DNA from: Saprospiraceae bacterium
Lineage (GTDB): Bacteria > Bacteroidota > Bacteroidia > Chitinophagales > Saprospiraceae
Assembly (NCBI GenBank): GCA_016713025.1
Contig: JADJPZ010000004.1
Location: forward strand, 558,001-622,000
Direction: 5' to 3'
Length of the DNA stretch: 64,000 bases
The position numbers and the translations under genes are program-made. The notes beneath the pieces are model-generated. The model ran no database searches and was not told where the DNA came from. It saw nothing but the letters and a program-made list of their open reading frames with translations. Numbering within the stretch: position 1 is the stretch's first letter; each line of letters opens with the position of its first letter. Below, in pieces: positions 1 through 9,195 of the stretch.

Positions 1-807
1 TGAGAATATTTCAACTTCACTTGCAACATCCGGCTCAATTTCTCCAAAATGTTCAAAGAAAATTTCACTGCAAGATCTGATGAAAAGTTCTGTAGCAAAA
101 TCCGCCTTACTTACGAAATATATAAACACAGGTAAATCCTGATATGTCCAGCTATCATCGTCTGAATGTGTAAGCAGATCATAATCAAAATCATGACCGG
201 CAATATCAGTTATAATCTCAATTCCGCAAACTTCAGGCATCAAACGTCTTACATCTCCGCAAATTGAAACTTGATTTTCAGGGTATTTTTCCAGAATTTT
301 GATAACCAAATCATCTGCATGCTTATGCACATGTGCATACAAATATTTGCCCTGAGCATCCATAAAATATTCGATTCGGTGTTTTATTTCCTCCTGGGCT
401 TTTTCGCCAAACCCTTTGTAATGAACCAGTCGGTTTTCATTGCATGCATATAGAAGTTCACCCACCGATGTGATTTCCATCTCTTTCCATATTTGTTTGA
501 CCTTTTTAGGTCCGAGACCTTTGATGCTGAGCATCTGCTGAATACCTGCCGGTGTGATATCCCGGTAAGTCGTCAGTGCTTTCATTTCACCGGTTTGCAG
601 TATTTCTTCGATCTTATCGGCGATAGCTGTACCTACGCCTTTGATAGCTGCCAACTCACTCTTGGGCATTTGATTGAGATCTCCTTCGAGTTTACGAAGA
701 CTGAGATAAGCATTGGCATAGGAGCGTATCTTGAAGGGATTTTCGTCATGCAGCTCCATCAGTTTTGCCAGCAGGTCAAATTTTAATGCTATTTGTTTGT
801 TGTTCAT
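1..807 (-). CDS. DNA polymerase X family protein (PolX), 5' part
   Basis: Partial gene: 269 codons from an ATG at 805-807, open at the left edge. The first 110 or so residues hold the two helix-hairpin-helix units of bacterial PolX (for example the IKGVGTAIADKIEEIL and IKGLGPKKVKQIW segments), followed by the start of the Pol beta-type palm. In the family this enzyme does gap-filling DNA repair and carries a C-terminal PHP phosphoesterase domain, which would lie outside the window. The palm looks degenerate: where the family has GS-x-RR and then D-x-D, this protein reads GDVRR (residues 184-188) and then G195-I-E197, so the metal-binding aspartates are not conserved. The PHP domain may therefore be the only active part (inference). 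The gene diverges from the amidophosphoribosyltransferase gene, with a repeat element between them. Confidence 0.85.
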   Translation of the reverse strand, partial: MNNKQIALKFDLLAKLMELHDENPFKIRSYANAYLSLRKLEGDLNQMPKSELAAIKGVGTAIADKIEEILQTGEMKALTTYRDITPAGIQQMLSIKGLGPKKVKQIWKEMEITSVGELLYACNENRLVHYKGFGEKAQEEIKHRIEYFMDAQGKYLYAHVHKHADDLVIKILEKYPENQVSICGDVRRLMPEVCGIEIITDIAGHDFDYDLLTHSDDDSWTYQDLPVFIYFVSKADFATELFIRSCSEIFFEHFGEIEPDVASEVEIFS

Positions 808-1089
808 GATATAGACTATGGCTTACTCAATTCTAAAAACCCCAAAAGTAATTTTTTTTAAAATTATTGTATGAAAGAAAGAGGATTTTATCATGTCTTT
901 TGTTGAATCATTCAAATACAAGAGATTTACGATATTTGAAATTATACGAAAAGAAAATGTGGATGTACGAGATTAGGTAATTAAATTCAATGTCGTTTAG
1001 ATAACGAATTTTTCCTTGTTTTTACCCTATGTAAATCTTTCTCTTACAATGGAAAGACTTCATAAAGAGGTCTTAATTAAACAAAATAA

Positions 1090-1376
1090 TACCTAAAAAT
1101 CTAAAATGATATTCTATTACGACCTCCAAATACTGTATTCAGACCTATGAAACAACATGACCATGCCGTCAGCTGTGCTGACGGTTCCTTCACTAAATTG
1201 AGCTCTCACTCAATTTTGCTGTCGCACCGTTCAGTCATGCCCCATACTGTGTGCAGCTATGCTGTAGTGGTGACTACAGCATAGCTGTACACAGTATGAT
1301 TTGCCGCTAAAAGTGCTTCCGCCGCGGCGGATTGTATTTGAATCTCTCACTACGAATCTCATTTTAGAAATTTAGG
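1090..1376 (+). mobile_element. MITE-like element, copy 1 (full length)
   Basis: Non-coding element beginning CCTAAAAATCTAAAATGA and ending with the near-perfect inverted repeat TCATTTTAGAAATTTAGG. It is flanked by a 5-bp direct duplication, TAATA on both sides. Inside are a short hairpin (CCGTCAGC/GCTGACGG, about 1168-1186), an AATTGAG/CTCAATT hairpin, and a long hairpin at 1243-1298 with a 26-bp stem (25 of 26 paired) and a GGTG loop. A GC-rich palindrome (CCGCCGCGGCGG) lies near the right end. It is homologous to the elements at 30810-31030 and 51174-51475. There is no ORF inside, so it would need a transposase from elsewhere. The 808-1089 stretch to its left is AT-rich and shows nothing recognisable. 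Confidence 0.8.
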
Positions 1377-1434
1377 TAATAATTAAAATTCCAAATATTT
1401 GAATCAATTTTACTTTAGGTAAAAAAGATAAACT

Positions 1435-1442
1435 TACCTTTG
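1435..1442 (+). promoter_or_regulatory. Candidate -7 element (TACCTTTG) upstream of purF-like gene
   Basis: TACCTTTG matches the Bacteroidota -7 consensus TAnnTTTG and lies 32 bp before the ATG at 1475. No clear -33 TTG is found at the usual distance, so the call rests on one half-site only. Confidence 0.35.
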
Positions 1443-1474
1443 CCGGACCATCTGAAATGAATTAATCCTCTTAC

Positions 1475-3373
1475 ATGAGCGACCAGATAAAACACGAATG
1501 CGGGCTGGCATTAATCCGACTCCTTAAACCACTTGATTATTATCATAAAAAATACGGAACAGCATTATATGGCCTCAACAAGATGAACCTCTTGCTCCAA
1601 AAACAGCGCAACAGAGGGCAGGACGGAGCAGGATTGGTCACCATCAAGTTGGACTCTACTCCAGGTACAAGATACATAAGTCGTCGTCGCAGCAATAGTC
1701 CTCAATACCTCAAGGATTTGTTTGAAGGAGTTTTTTCACATTTTACGGACATCACTAGAGATCAACTCAATGACCCGCAGTGGCTTAAGGAGAATAAACC
1801 TTATACCGGAGAGTTGTTATTAGGTCATTTGAGATATGGAACACATGGGGCAAATACAATTGAAACCGTGCACCCGTTCTTAAGACAAAACAATTGGATA
1901 TCAAGAAACCTTGTGTTGGCAGGAAATTTTAACCTGACCAATGTGGATGAGATGTTTGCTGAACTATTGTCGTTTGGGCAGTATCCTAAAGAAAAATCAG
2001 ATACAGTGACAGTTTTGGAAAAAATAGGACACTTCCTTGATGATGAAGTACAGAGATTGTTCAATTGGTTTAAGCCGGAAGGATTTAGTAATCAGCAGAT
2101 CAATGGACTTATAGCTGACCATTTGGATGTACAGCGACTTTTGCAACGGTCTTCCAGAAAATTTGACGGAGGATATGTGATGGCAGGCCTGATAGGTCAT
2201 GGTGATGCTTTTGTGTTTCGGGATCCTGCAGGAATCAGACCGGCTTTTTATTATCATGATGATGAAATAGTAGTAGTTGCTTCAGAACGACCTGCGATAC
2301 AGACAAGCCTGAATATCCGGTACTTTCAGGTGCAGGAATTGAAGCCTGGTCATGCACTCATCATCAAAAAAAATGGAGTAGTTACAGAGGAGCTTTGTAA
2401 AGAACCTATTCAATCGAGCCCTTGCAGTTTTGAGAGAATTTATTTTAGCCGTGGTACTGACAGGGATATCTACTTAGAACGCAAAAAACTAGGTGAGCTG
2501 CTTGCTGACAAGATATTGAAGGCTGTACATTTTGATTTGGAAAATACAGTATTTTCATTTATTCCCAATACCGCAGAAGTAGCTTATTTTGGGATGATCA
2601 AAGGTCTGGAACAAAAGCTGAATGAAATAAAACAGAACAAAATCCAACAGCACTTAAACGAAGGGACGCTCACTGAAGTCACACTAAACAAGATTTTAAA
2701 TTTAGCTATAAGATCTGAAAAACTCGCTGTGAAGGATGAAAAACTTAGAACATTTATTGCTGATGATGCATCCAGAGGTCAGATGGTATCGCATGTGTAT
2801 GACGTGACCTATGGCATCGTCGAAAATGAAGTGGATACAATAGTCCTAATAGATGACAGCATCGTGAGAGGAACCACACTAAAGGAGAGTATAGTTTATA
2901 TCTTGTCTACTCTAAAGCCCAAAAAAATCATCATAGTCTCATCTGCTCCACAGATAAGGTATCCCGATTGTTACGGAATAGATATGAGCAAAATGAAGGA
3001 ATTTGTAGCTTTCCGAGCATTGGTCGAATTGCTCAAGCAGGATGGGAAAAGTCATATGATGCAGGAAGTGTATGACAAATGTCTTGAACAGGAAAAGCTG
3101 CCGATCGAACAAATGACCAATCAGGTAAAGCTGCTGTATGACCAATACACGGATGAACAGATTTCAGCAAAAATATCTGAACTTGTAACTCCTGAAGATA
3201 TCATACCAGATGTACAAGTGATCTATCAGAGCATTGAAGACCTTCATATGGCATGTCCGAATCATAAGGGGGACTGGTATTTCTCAGGCAATTATCCTAC
3301 GCCGGGAGGTGTACGAGTTGTCAACAGGGCTTTCATGAATTACATGAAGAACAGTGATGAAAGGGCGTATTAA
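1475..3373 (+). CDS. purF: Amidophosphoribosyltransferase-like class II glutamine amidotransferase, long form
   Basis: Protein of 632 residues with the two-domain layout of PurF: an N-terminal class II glutamine amidotransferase (Ntn) domain and a C-terminal phosphoribosyltransferase domain. The probable nucleophile is Cys9 in HECGLAL, so an 8-residue propeptide would have to be removed to expose it, as in other PurF enzymes with propeptides. The PRPP-binding loop DDSIVRGTT is at residues 460-468, followed by the family segment PQIRYPDCYGIDM. PurF makes phosphoribosylamine from PRPP and glutamine, the first step of purine synthesis. The protein is about 130 residues longer than typical PurF, with insertions in both domains. 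Long homologues occur in Bacteroidota alongside a standard PurF, so a specialised role cannot be excluded. It stands alone rather than in a pur operon. Confidence 0.75.
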   Translation: MSDQIKHECGLALIRLLKPLDYYHKKYGTALYGLNKMNLLLQKQRNRGQDGAGLVTIKLDSTPGTRYISRRRSNSPQYLKDLFEGVFSHFTDITRDQLNDPQWLKENKPYTGELLLGHLRYGTHGANTIETVHPFLRQNNWISRNLVLAGNFNLTNVDEMFAELLSFGQYPKEKSDTVTVLEKIGHFLDDEVQRLFNWFKPEGFSNQQINGLIADHLDVQRLLQRSSRKFDGGYVMAGLIGHGDAFVFRDPAGIRPAFYYHDDEIVVVASERPAIQTSLNIRYFQVQELKPGHALIIKKNGVVTEELCKEPIQSSPCSFERIYFSRGTDRDIYLERKKLGELLADKILKAVHFDLENTVFSFIPNTAEVAYFGMIKGLEQKLNEIKQNKIQQHLNEGTLTEVTLNKILNLAIRSEKLAVKDEKLRTFIADDASRGQMVSHVYDVTYGIVENEVDTIVLIDDSIVRGTTLKESIVYILSTLKPKKIIIVSSAPQIRYPDCYGIDMSKMKEFVAFRALVELLKQDGKSHMMQEVYDKCLEQEKLPIEQMTNQVKLLYDQYTDEQISAKISELVTPEDIIPDVQVIYQSIEDLHMACPNHKGDWYFSGNYPTPGGVRVVNRAFMNYMKNSDERAY

Positions 3374-3448
3374 AAGCAACTTTTGTCATTCAAGATTATA
3401 CATTCTTTTAAATGAAGAAGCAATAGTTACCGAATATAATTAAATCTT

Positions 3449-4858
3449 ATGTCACTACTTGAAAGAGTCTATGATCCGGAATCATTCAGAAAATCAGGTC
3501 ATTTGTTAGTAGATTTGCTCGCAGACAATCTATCGCAAAATCTTTTATCAATACCCGAAAAAGTCATTGATTATATTCAGCCGGACAAAAATTATGAAAA
3601 CTGGAAGGATAAAAAATTTGACGAGCCTGAACAATATTTTAAAGAACTCATCAGCAACTCCATCCGGATACAGCATCCACGATATATAGGTCATCAGGTC
3701 AGTGCTCCGGCGCCTCTCGCGACCCTTGCAGGCTTTGAAGGTTTGATGCTCAATAGCGGTGGAGCTATTTATGAGATGTCAGCAGCATCATCAACACTTG
3801 AAAAATTAGTCATTGATACTTTCAAAGGTTATTTTGGCTTTGATACCGGCGATGGTATCATCACTTCCGGGGGTACATTAGCCAATCTGACAGCCCTGAT
3901 TTGTGCCCGAAACGTCAAAGCCAAAGGAGAGGTATGGACAGAAGGCCAAAACGAAAAATATGCATTTATGGTCTCCGAGGAAGCACATTATTGTATTGAC
4001 AGGGCAGTAAGAGTGATGGGATGGGGTGATAATGGCATCATTAAAGTACCGGTGGACGAACATTATAAAATGAAGACAGAATTTCTGGAGCCATTATATC
4101 AAAAAGCTAAATCAGAAGGCATCATTGTTTTGGGTGTTGTGGGCAGCGCACCTACTACATCTACGGGTATATACGACGATCTTACAGCAATAGGACACTT
4201 TTGCCAAAAGCATGATTTATGGTATCACATAGATGCGGCACACGGCGGACCAGCAGTATTATCTGCGAAATACAAACATCTGATGCAAGGATGCGATCTG
4301 GCAGATAGTATCACTGTGGATGCTCACAAGATGATGATGACTCCGTCACTCACCACCATGTTGTTTTTTAGAAAACCAGAAGACAGTTATAAAACCTTTG
4401 CTCAAAAGGCACAGTATCTATGGAGTGACAGTACTGAAGAATGGTACAACTATGGCAAGAGGACCATGGAATGCACCAAAATCATGTTGAGCTCAAGAGT
4501 TTATGCCTTGATTGCCAATTATGGTTTGGAAGTTTTCGGGGAGTATTTGGACAAATGTTATGATCTTGCGCAAATATTTGCTGAGTTGATTTCAAAGACG
4601 GACAATATGGAGATAGCTGTCTATCCGGAATCCAACATTGTTTGTTTTTGTCTGACATCTTCAGATCCGGATCAAGACAATGAAATTAACAAAAGAATCA
4701 GACAAGCATTGCTGGAAGACGGATCTTATTATATTGTCCAAACTATGCTTAACAACAAAGTGTATCTGCGTGTGAGTATCATGAACCCATTTACTACGAA
4801 GCAAGATTTGCAAGGATTACTTGATCTTATTATTTTGAAATCGTCGATGTTTAATTGA
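3449..4858 (+). CDS. Group II PLP-dependent amino acid decarboxylase
   Basis: Protein of 469 residues with the fold signature of the glutamate/aromatic-L-amino-acid decarboxylase family (fold type I PLP enzymes). The cofactor lysine is K294 in DSITVDAHKMMMTP. The upstream PLP-binding motif is HIDAAHGG, and the substrate-entry region contains HPRYIGHQ, close to the family's HPRFFNQ. The family removes the alpha-carboxyl group of an amino acid (Glu, Asp, Trp, Tyr, Dopa or diaminobutyrate) in the cytosol, and substrate cannot be read from the sequence. It lies 75 bp downstream of the PurF-like gene on the same strand. The next gene is convergent. Confidence 0.85.
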   Translation: MSLLERVYDPESFRKSGHLLVDLLADNLSQNLLSIPEKVIDYIQPDKNYENWKDKKFDEPEQYFKELISNSIRIQHPRYIGHQVSAPAPLATLAGFEGLMLNSGGAIYEMSAASSTLEKLVIDTFKGYFGFDTGDGIITSGGTLANLTALICARNVKAKGEVWTEGQNEKYAFMVSEEAHYCIDRAVRVMGWGDNGIIKVPVDEHYKMKTEFLEPLYQKAKSEGIIVLGVVGSAPTTSTGIYDDLTAIGHFCQKHDLWYHIDAAHGGPAVLSAKYKHLMQGCDLADSITVDAHKMMMTPSLTTMLFFRKPEDSYKTFAQKAQYLWSDSTEEWYNYGKRTMECTKIMLSSRVYALIANYGLEVFGEYLDKCYDLAQIFAELISKTDNMEIAVYPESNIVCFCLTSSDPDQDNEINKRIRQALLEDGSYYIVQTMLNNKVYLRVSIMNPFTTKQDLQGLLDLIILKSSMFN

Positions 4859-4890
4859 TCAAAACAAGTTTGTGTCACATAAAGTCTTCT

Positions 4891-7800
4891 TTATTGAGTC
4901 ACTATCAATTTTCCCGTTTTGATATTACTTCCCTGAGTAAGCGTAAAGAAAAACAGACCACTCTTTAAAGTGCTTACATCTGTATCAGCGTCATCAATGA
5001 TTACTGATTGGTATACTTCCCGACCTTCTATATTGTAAATTTTAAGGAGAGCATTCCCTTCCAATCCTTTAAAGCGTAGGTTACCTGTAGTTGGATTTGG
5101 ATGAATCGTTATATTAGTTTTACTCAGGTCATTAATATTGACAATTCCTGTATTTTTTATAAAGTAGTCCAGATTATTTGCCACAAATCCATTGTCGATT
5201 TGTCCGGGGTTTGTAGTACCTTTTTTGCTTCCTGAGGCATCTCTGAATACCGCAGATATCCAATATGGAAAGTCGCCGGATGCCATATTGAAATAATTTT
5301 TTGGTTTCAGTTTTATCTGCCATTTATCAGTCTCTCCCGGGACTTTTGTCATCAATCCTACACCATCATCTTTTCCCCAGTTACCGACTACTTTGTTCCA
5401 GGCAGATGCTTCGGGTGTAGTGTTGTTTAAAGTGCTGACTCCTCCATGCATGTATACTTTCTGGGCTCCGACTAGCTCTCTGTTGCCTTCTCTGGCATTA
5501 AATACTATGGTGATTTCATTGTCTGCATTAAATCCCGCCGGACTGATATATACGATAGGCAGTGAGGACAAAACGTTATAATATACCAGTTTATTTTTAA
5601 AGCCAAAACCTTGCTTAGTGTTATCACCATTTCTGAACCACATGCCGATTTGAGTAATCTCCTGCCCTGCATTTGTTTTGAAGTATTGATTGGGTATTAG
5701 CTTTATTTCCCATATATCACCCGAGACTTTAGTCATCTGGCCTATGCCGTCATCCTTAAGATTTCCGACTATATTGGTCAAAGACGATGATGTGGCATTG
5801 CCCAATAAAACGCCGGAATGTATATATACCTTATCAGCACCTTTAAGTCCTGACGTATTGCCCGGAAAAGCCTTTGTTGCATCAAACCGAATCGTGATTT
5901 CCTGATTTGCTTTAAAAGGAAATGGAGTGATGGTGACAGGATTCTCATATACACTCACTACTCCGGGAAGACCTTCAGACAGTCTTTTTGAAGTGAAGAT
6001 ATGCCACTCTCCGGCTTTTAAATTGATAGGGGCAGAAGTATTTGTTACTGTCATGGAGTCACCTGCAAAATAGTTGTACCATTTCCCGTTTTGGGTAAAT
6101 TCGGGGGAGATAGAGTTTTGTGCCAGCCCAAAATTACCAATCACAACAAGGTCGGTATCATTGGTATTGAAAACCAATCTTCTTGTTTGTCCCGAAAACT
6201 GATGATTTTTTGATGCAGAAGCTAGGTTTTCGGCACCAATAGTATGACGTATTTCCAGTAAATTCTGATATGTTGTGTAAACATTTTGTCTGTCAGGATT
6301 GGTGTAATAATTCAGGCTGTTAGGTCCCCAGACTTGAGGTTTTCGGCCTGTTCTGCCATTGAGATCGATGTCAATATCATACCCTAACTCATCAAATTGC
6401 CAGATCATCTTTGGGCCGGGTTGGAGATAAGTAAACGCCGCAGCCATCTTGACTCTTTCCAACATCACCAATGTATCCTTAATATTGTATCCGTCTGATG
6501 ATCTGCCTTCTGTGAGACAGTGTTCTGCAATCCGCCTTTCGTCATGACTATTGTAAAAAGCCACATGAGAAGTAGCATCCATATTTGAAAATGAACCGAC
6601 AGTGTTACCAACTGTGGCAGGTACATAGTCATAAGACTTGTTTCGCCACATCTTCATACCATAATTACCCAAAATGTTTTCTTCACTTTGTGGAGCCCAA
6701 TGTTCCAGAATGATGTATGATTTCGGATTTGTCTGCCATATCTTATCTGCCATTCTTTTCAATATCGTAATTCTCGAAGCATCAAATCCATCTATACTTC
6801 CACCCGGTGCATTGTTGGTAAACCCCTTTGTGAAATCAAACCTGAAGCCATCAAAATGAAATTCTTCCACCCAATACCTGTTGACTTCGTCCATAAATTC
6901 TTCTGTGTAACTACTTTGATGATTGAAGTCGTATCCCCATTGATATTGACCTACATATTCTCTGTTAAACCAGGGATTGTTAGCTGCGGGTTTGTTAGCT
7001 GATTTGTCAAAATACATCTGAACAAGTGGACACTGACCGAAAGCATGATTGAGTACCAGATCTGTTATGACGGCTATCCCATGCTGATGTGCTGTTTCTA
7101 TAAATTTTTTCAGCTGTTCCTTTGGTCCATAATACTTGTCCACAGCAAAGAAAAATGACGGATTATAGCCCCATGAATTATTTCCTTCAAATTCGTTGAC
7201 CGGCATCAATTCTATGGCATTGACACCGAGTCTTTTTAAGTAGGTGAGGGTGTCGGTAAGATCTTTAAAATTGTGGGAACCTATAAAGTCTCTGACATGT
7301 AGCTCATAAATGACTAAGTGATTTACATCAGGATGTTTCCATGAGGATTCTGTATTGGCCCATTGATAGGCAGATTGACCTGTGGTCAGCACCGAGGCTA
7401 TCCCTAAGTCGGTCCGTGTATAGACAGGCAAATTTGGATACACGCTTTGTTCTATATCTTTATCATTCCATGGATCAGCTATCTGATCAGCAAACGGATC
7501 AGCGATTTTCAGATTTCCATCGATCCAATATTGGAAAACATAAGGTTTCCCTGAAGTGAGATTTTGTAATTCTATCCAGAATTTTTTTCCATCGGGAGAT
7601 TTTTTCATTTGATAATCAGGCCTGATTTGCCAATCGGTCATATCACCTACCAAATAGACAAACTCTTTTTCAGGAGCAAGCAAGACCAATATTGCCTTAG
7701 TGGGGTCATTTGGTATAAAGTTAATGCCGTTTTTCATACCGAATGGCACGGGGGCTACCTGACTGGGTTTTTTAACTATGATAGAGTGATTTTTAGCAGT

Positions 7801-8514
7801 TTCGAGTGTCTGCCCGTTGATATTTGCAGTAACTTTGATTTTAAGATTTACAGTAGAAGTGGGTTTGTATTGATACTGAAGAGATTTGGTACCATTTACT
7901 GTGGAGACATTATTAAACCCATTGCCTTCATCGAGCCACAATTTCATTTCACCGGCAGCTGAAGAAGCTTCTACTGAAAAATTGACAGATTCTCCTTCAT
8001 TGATGATCGACTCATTTCCAATCGGAGATAGGATGGAGATGTAGTTGGCAACATTGAGATTGACATAAACGTCGTTATTGGAAGCGACAGTACCCCAACC
8101 ATATTCTCCGGGTGCAATGGTTCCTTTTTTTGTGCCGTCTGCAGAACGAAAAACACATGAAATTCTGAAGATATTTTCACCAGCCTGTACTCCGAAATAA
8201 CTTCTTAGTGTAGGTGAAAAAGTGAATTGCCATTTATTGGCTTGCCCTGCTACCTTAGTCATCTCTCCGATGCCATCATCTTTGCCCCAGTTTCCTTTCA
8301 CATATTTCCAGGCAGTGCCGTTGACTTTGTCTGTGACTACACCATGGTGGAGATATACCTTGGAGGCACCTATGAGTTCTTTATTACCTTCATTGGCATC
8401 AAAGGTCAGGGTGACTGATTCTTCGGGGCCAGCACCTTGCGGACTTAGAGTAACTATCTGAGCTTGAAGGTGAAATACATTAAAAAAGATGAAAAGCAGA
8501 ATGATGTGGCGCAT
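4891..8514 (-). CDS. Secreted multi-domain GH13 (alpha-amylase family) glycoside hydrolase with T9SS sorting domain
   Basis: Protein of 1207 residues. Residues 1-19 form a signal peptide ending in LQAQ. A first copy of an approximately 120-residue beta-sandwich repeat lies near 20-150 (with K-V-Y-L-H-H-G-V). An Ig-like region follows near 160-250 and a CBM48-like domain near 255-350 (VYLVGDMTDW). The GH13 barrel spans about 395-790. Conserved region I is DLVLNH (485-490). The catalytic triad reads D560 (GFRFD), E604 (ILEH) and D658 (NSHD). Two more copies of the N-terminal repeat lie near 860-975 and 990-1115 (KVYIHSGV, KVYMHGGV). The last 75 residues form a type A T9SS sorting domain (HPNPTTGNL start, KTGKLIVTQ end). 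It probably attacks alpha-glucans outside the cell or on its surface. The exact specificity (amylase, pullulanase or branching-like) is not resolved. Confidence 0.9.
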   Translation of the reverse strand: MRHIILLFIFFNVFHLQAQIVTLSPQGAGPEESVTLTFDANEGNKELIGASKVYLHHGVVTDKVNGTAWKYVKGNWGKDDGIGEMTKVAGQANKWQFTFSPTLRSYFGVQAGENIFRISCVFRSADGTKKGTIAPGEYGWGTVASNNDVYVNLNVANYISILSPIGNESIINEGESVNFSVEASSAAGEMKLWLDEGNGFNNVSTVNGTKSLQYQYKPTSTVNLKIKVTANINGQTLETAKNHSIIVKKPSQVAPVPFGMKNGINFIPNDPTKAILVLLAPEKEFVYLVGDMTDWQIRPDYQMKKSPDGKKFWIELQNLTSGKPYVFQYWIDGNLKIADPFADQIADPWNDKDIEQSVYPNLPVYTRTDLGIASVLTTGQSAYQWANTESSWKHPDVNHLVIYELHVRDFIGSHNFKDLTDTLTYLKRLGVNAIELMPVNEFEGNNSWGYNPSFFFAVDKYYGPKEQLKKFIETAHQHGIAVITDLVLNHAFGQCPLVQMYFDKSANKPAANNPWFNREYVGQYQWGYDFNHQSSYTEEFMDEVNRYWVEEFHFDGFRFDFTKGFTNNAPGGSIDGFDASRITILKRMADKIWQTNPKSYIILEHWAPQSEENILGNYGMKMWRNKSYDYVPATVGNTVGSFSNMDATSHVAFYNSHDERRIAEHCLTEGRSSDGYNIKDTLVMLERVKMAAAFTYLQPGPKMIWQFDELGYDIDIDLNGRTGRKPQVWGPNSLNYYTNPDRQNVYTTYQNLLEIRHTIGAENLASASKNHQFSGQTRRLVFNTNDTDLVVIGNFGLAQNSISPEFTQNGKWYNYFAGDSMTVTNTSAPINLKAGEWHIFTSKRLSEGLPGVVSVYENPVTITPFPFKANQEITIRFDATKAFPGNTSGLKGADKVYIHSGVLLGNATSSSLTNIVGNLKDDGIGQMTKVSGDIWEIKLIPNQYFKTNAGQEITQIGMWFRNGDNTKQGFGFKNKLVYYNVLSSLPIVYISPAGFNADNEITIVFNAREGNRELVGAQKVYMHGGVSTLNNTTPEASAWNKVVGNWGKDDGVGLMTKVPGETDKWQIKLKPKNYFNMASGDFPYWISAVFRDASGSKKGTTNPGQIDNGFVANNLDYFIKNTGIVNINDLSKTNITIHPNPTTGNLRFKGLEGNALLKIYNIEGREVYQSVIIDDADTDVSTLKSGLFFFTLTQGSNIKTGKLIVTQ

Positions 8515-8626
8515 GATCAGGTTTTTACTTATTGTAAAATTGACAATAACAATGTAAATGTAAATATTGTTTTCATCATTGTGGTAAAAACAGATAAAAA
8601 AATTGTTAAAATTGCAAGTAGCCCCC

Positions 8627-8638
8627 TTTTTTTTTTTT
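8627..8638. repeat. Homopolymer run of 12 T
   Basis: A run of twelve T directly after five C, eight bases from the stop codon of the small lipoprotein gene. It makes no hairpin and is not a convincing terminator. It is a likely site of sequencing length error. Confidence 0.7.
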
Positions 8639-8645
8639 GGTGAAT

Positions 8646-9089
8646 CTAATCTTTTACACCTGAAAAAGACTTGGAATTTTTTTTGCCTAAGATACTATCA
8701 TGGCCTACAATCTTTATTTTATTCATAATTTCATCAAAGGTTAGTGTTACATCAGTAGAGTCAGTGGAGATGAATTTATGGAATCTTTTGTTGGAATTGG
8801 TTTCAGTGTCTTTATACGCTAATCGTTGTTGGGGAAACAATTTTTTATCATCAGCTATAACAATGGTATTGAGATCATAAAGTATCACTTTCATCTGATT
8901 TGTAAAAGAAGGTGTACATATACTGTCGCGGGATGGACTAATGATTTCGCAGGTTGCTGAACTTCCGCTGTATTGGCCAACAACCTTAGTAAATTCAATT
9001 TTTACCCCTGAATTATCTTCAATGGCGCACCCGATAAAAATAAAAAATATGACAGCCCCAAGTGTGCAGATAATATTATTATATCTCAT
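8646..9089 (-). CDS. Small predicted lipoprotein of unknown function
   Basis: Protein of 147 residues. A hydrophobic N-terminus ends in the lipobox-like IFIGC (Cys21), so it is probably a lipid-anchored periplasmic or surface protein. The rest is beta-rich, with two further cysteines near residues 47 and 58 that could form a disulfide. The segment starting VVGQYSG recalls small lipocalin-like or beta-sandwich lipoproteins, but no family was recognised with confidence. It is on the same strand as the downstream GH13 gene, but a 130-bp AT-rich gap makes an operon doubtful. Confidence 0.65.
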   Translation of the reverse strand: MRYNNIICTLGAVIFFIFIGCAIEDNSGVKIEFTKVVGQYSGSSATCEIISPSRDSICTPSFTNQMKVILYDLNTIVIADDKKLFPQQRLAYKDTETNSNKRFHKFISTDSTDVTLTFDEIMNKIKIVGHDSILGKKNSKSFSGVKD

Positions 9090-9195
9090 AATTTAGTTGT
9101 AAAGCATATTTGACATATTTCCATTTCGGCTATATCACAATTATGCCCATCATTCATTAACGTTTGAGCTGATACTCTTTATTGTAAATATCATG

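Noticed and set aside
1168..1298. CRISPR array or tRNA in the hairpin-rich stretch
   Set aside because: No regular spacers, and no cloverleaf or acceptor stem; the stretch belongs to a dispersed element with inverted ends.
808..1474. Riboswitch ahead of the PurF-like gene
   Set aside because: No purine riboswitch core was seen; the structure there is explained by the MITE-like element.
8222..8461. ORFs antisense to the GH13 gene as overlapping genes
   Set aside because: They follow the codon pattern of the real gene on the other strand and have no recognisable domain or start signal.
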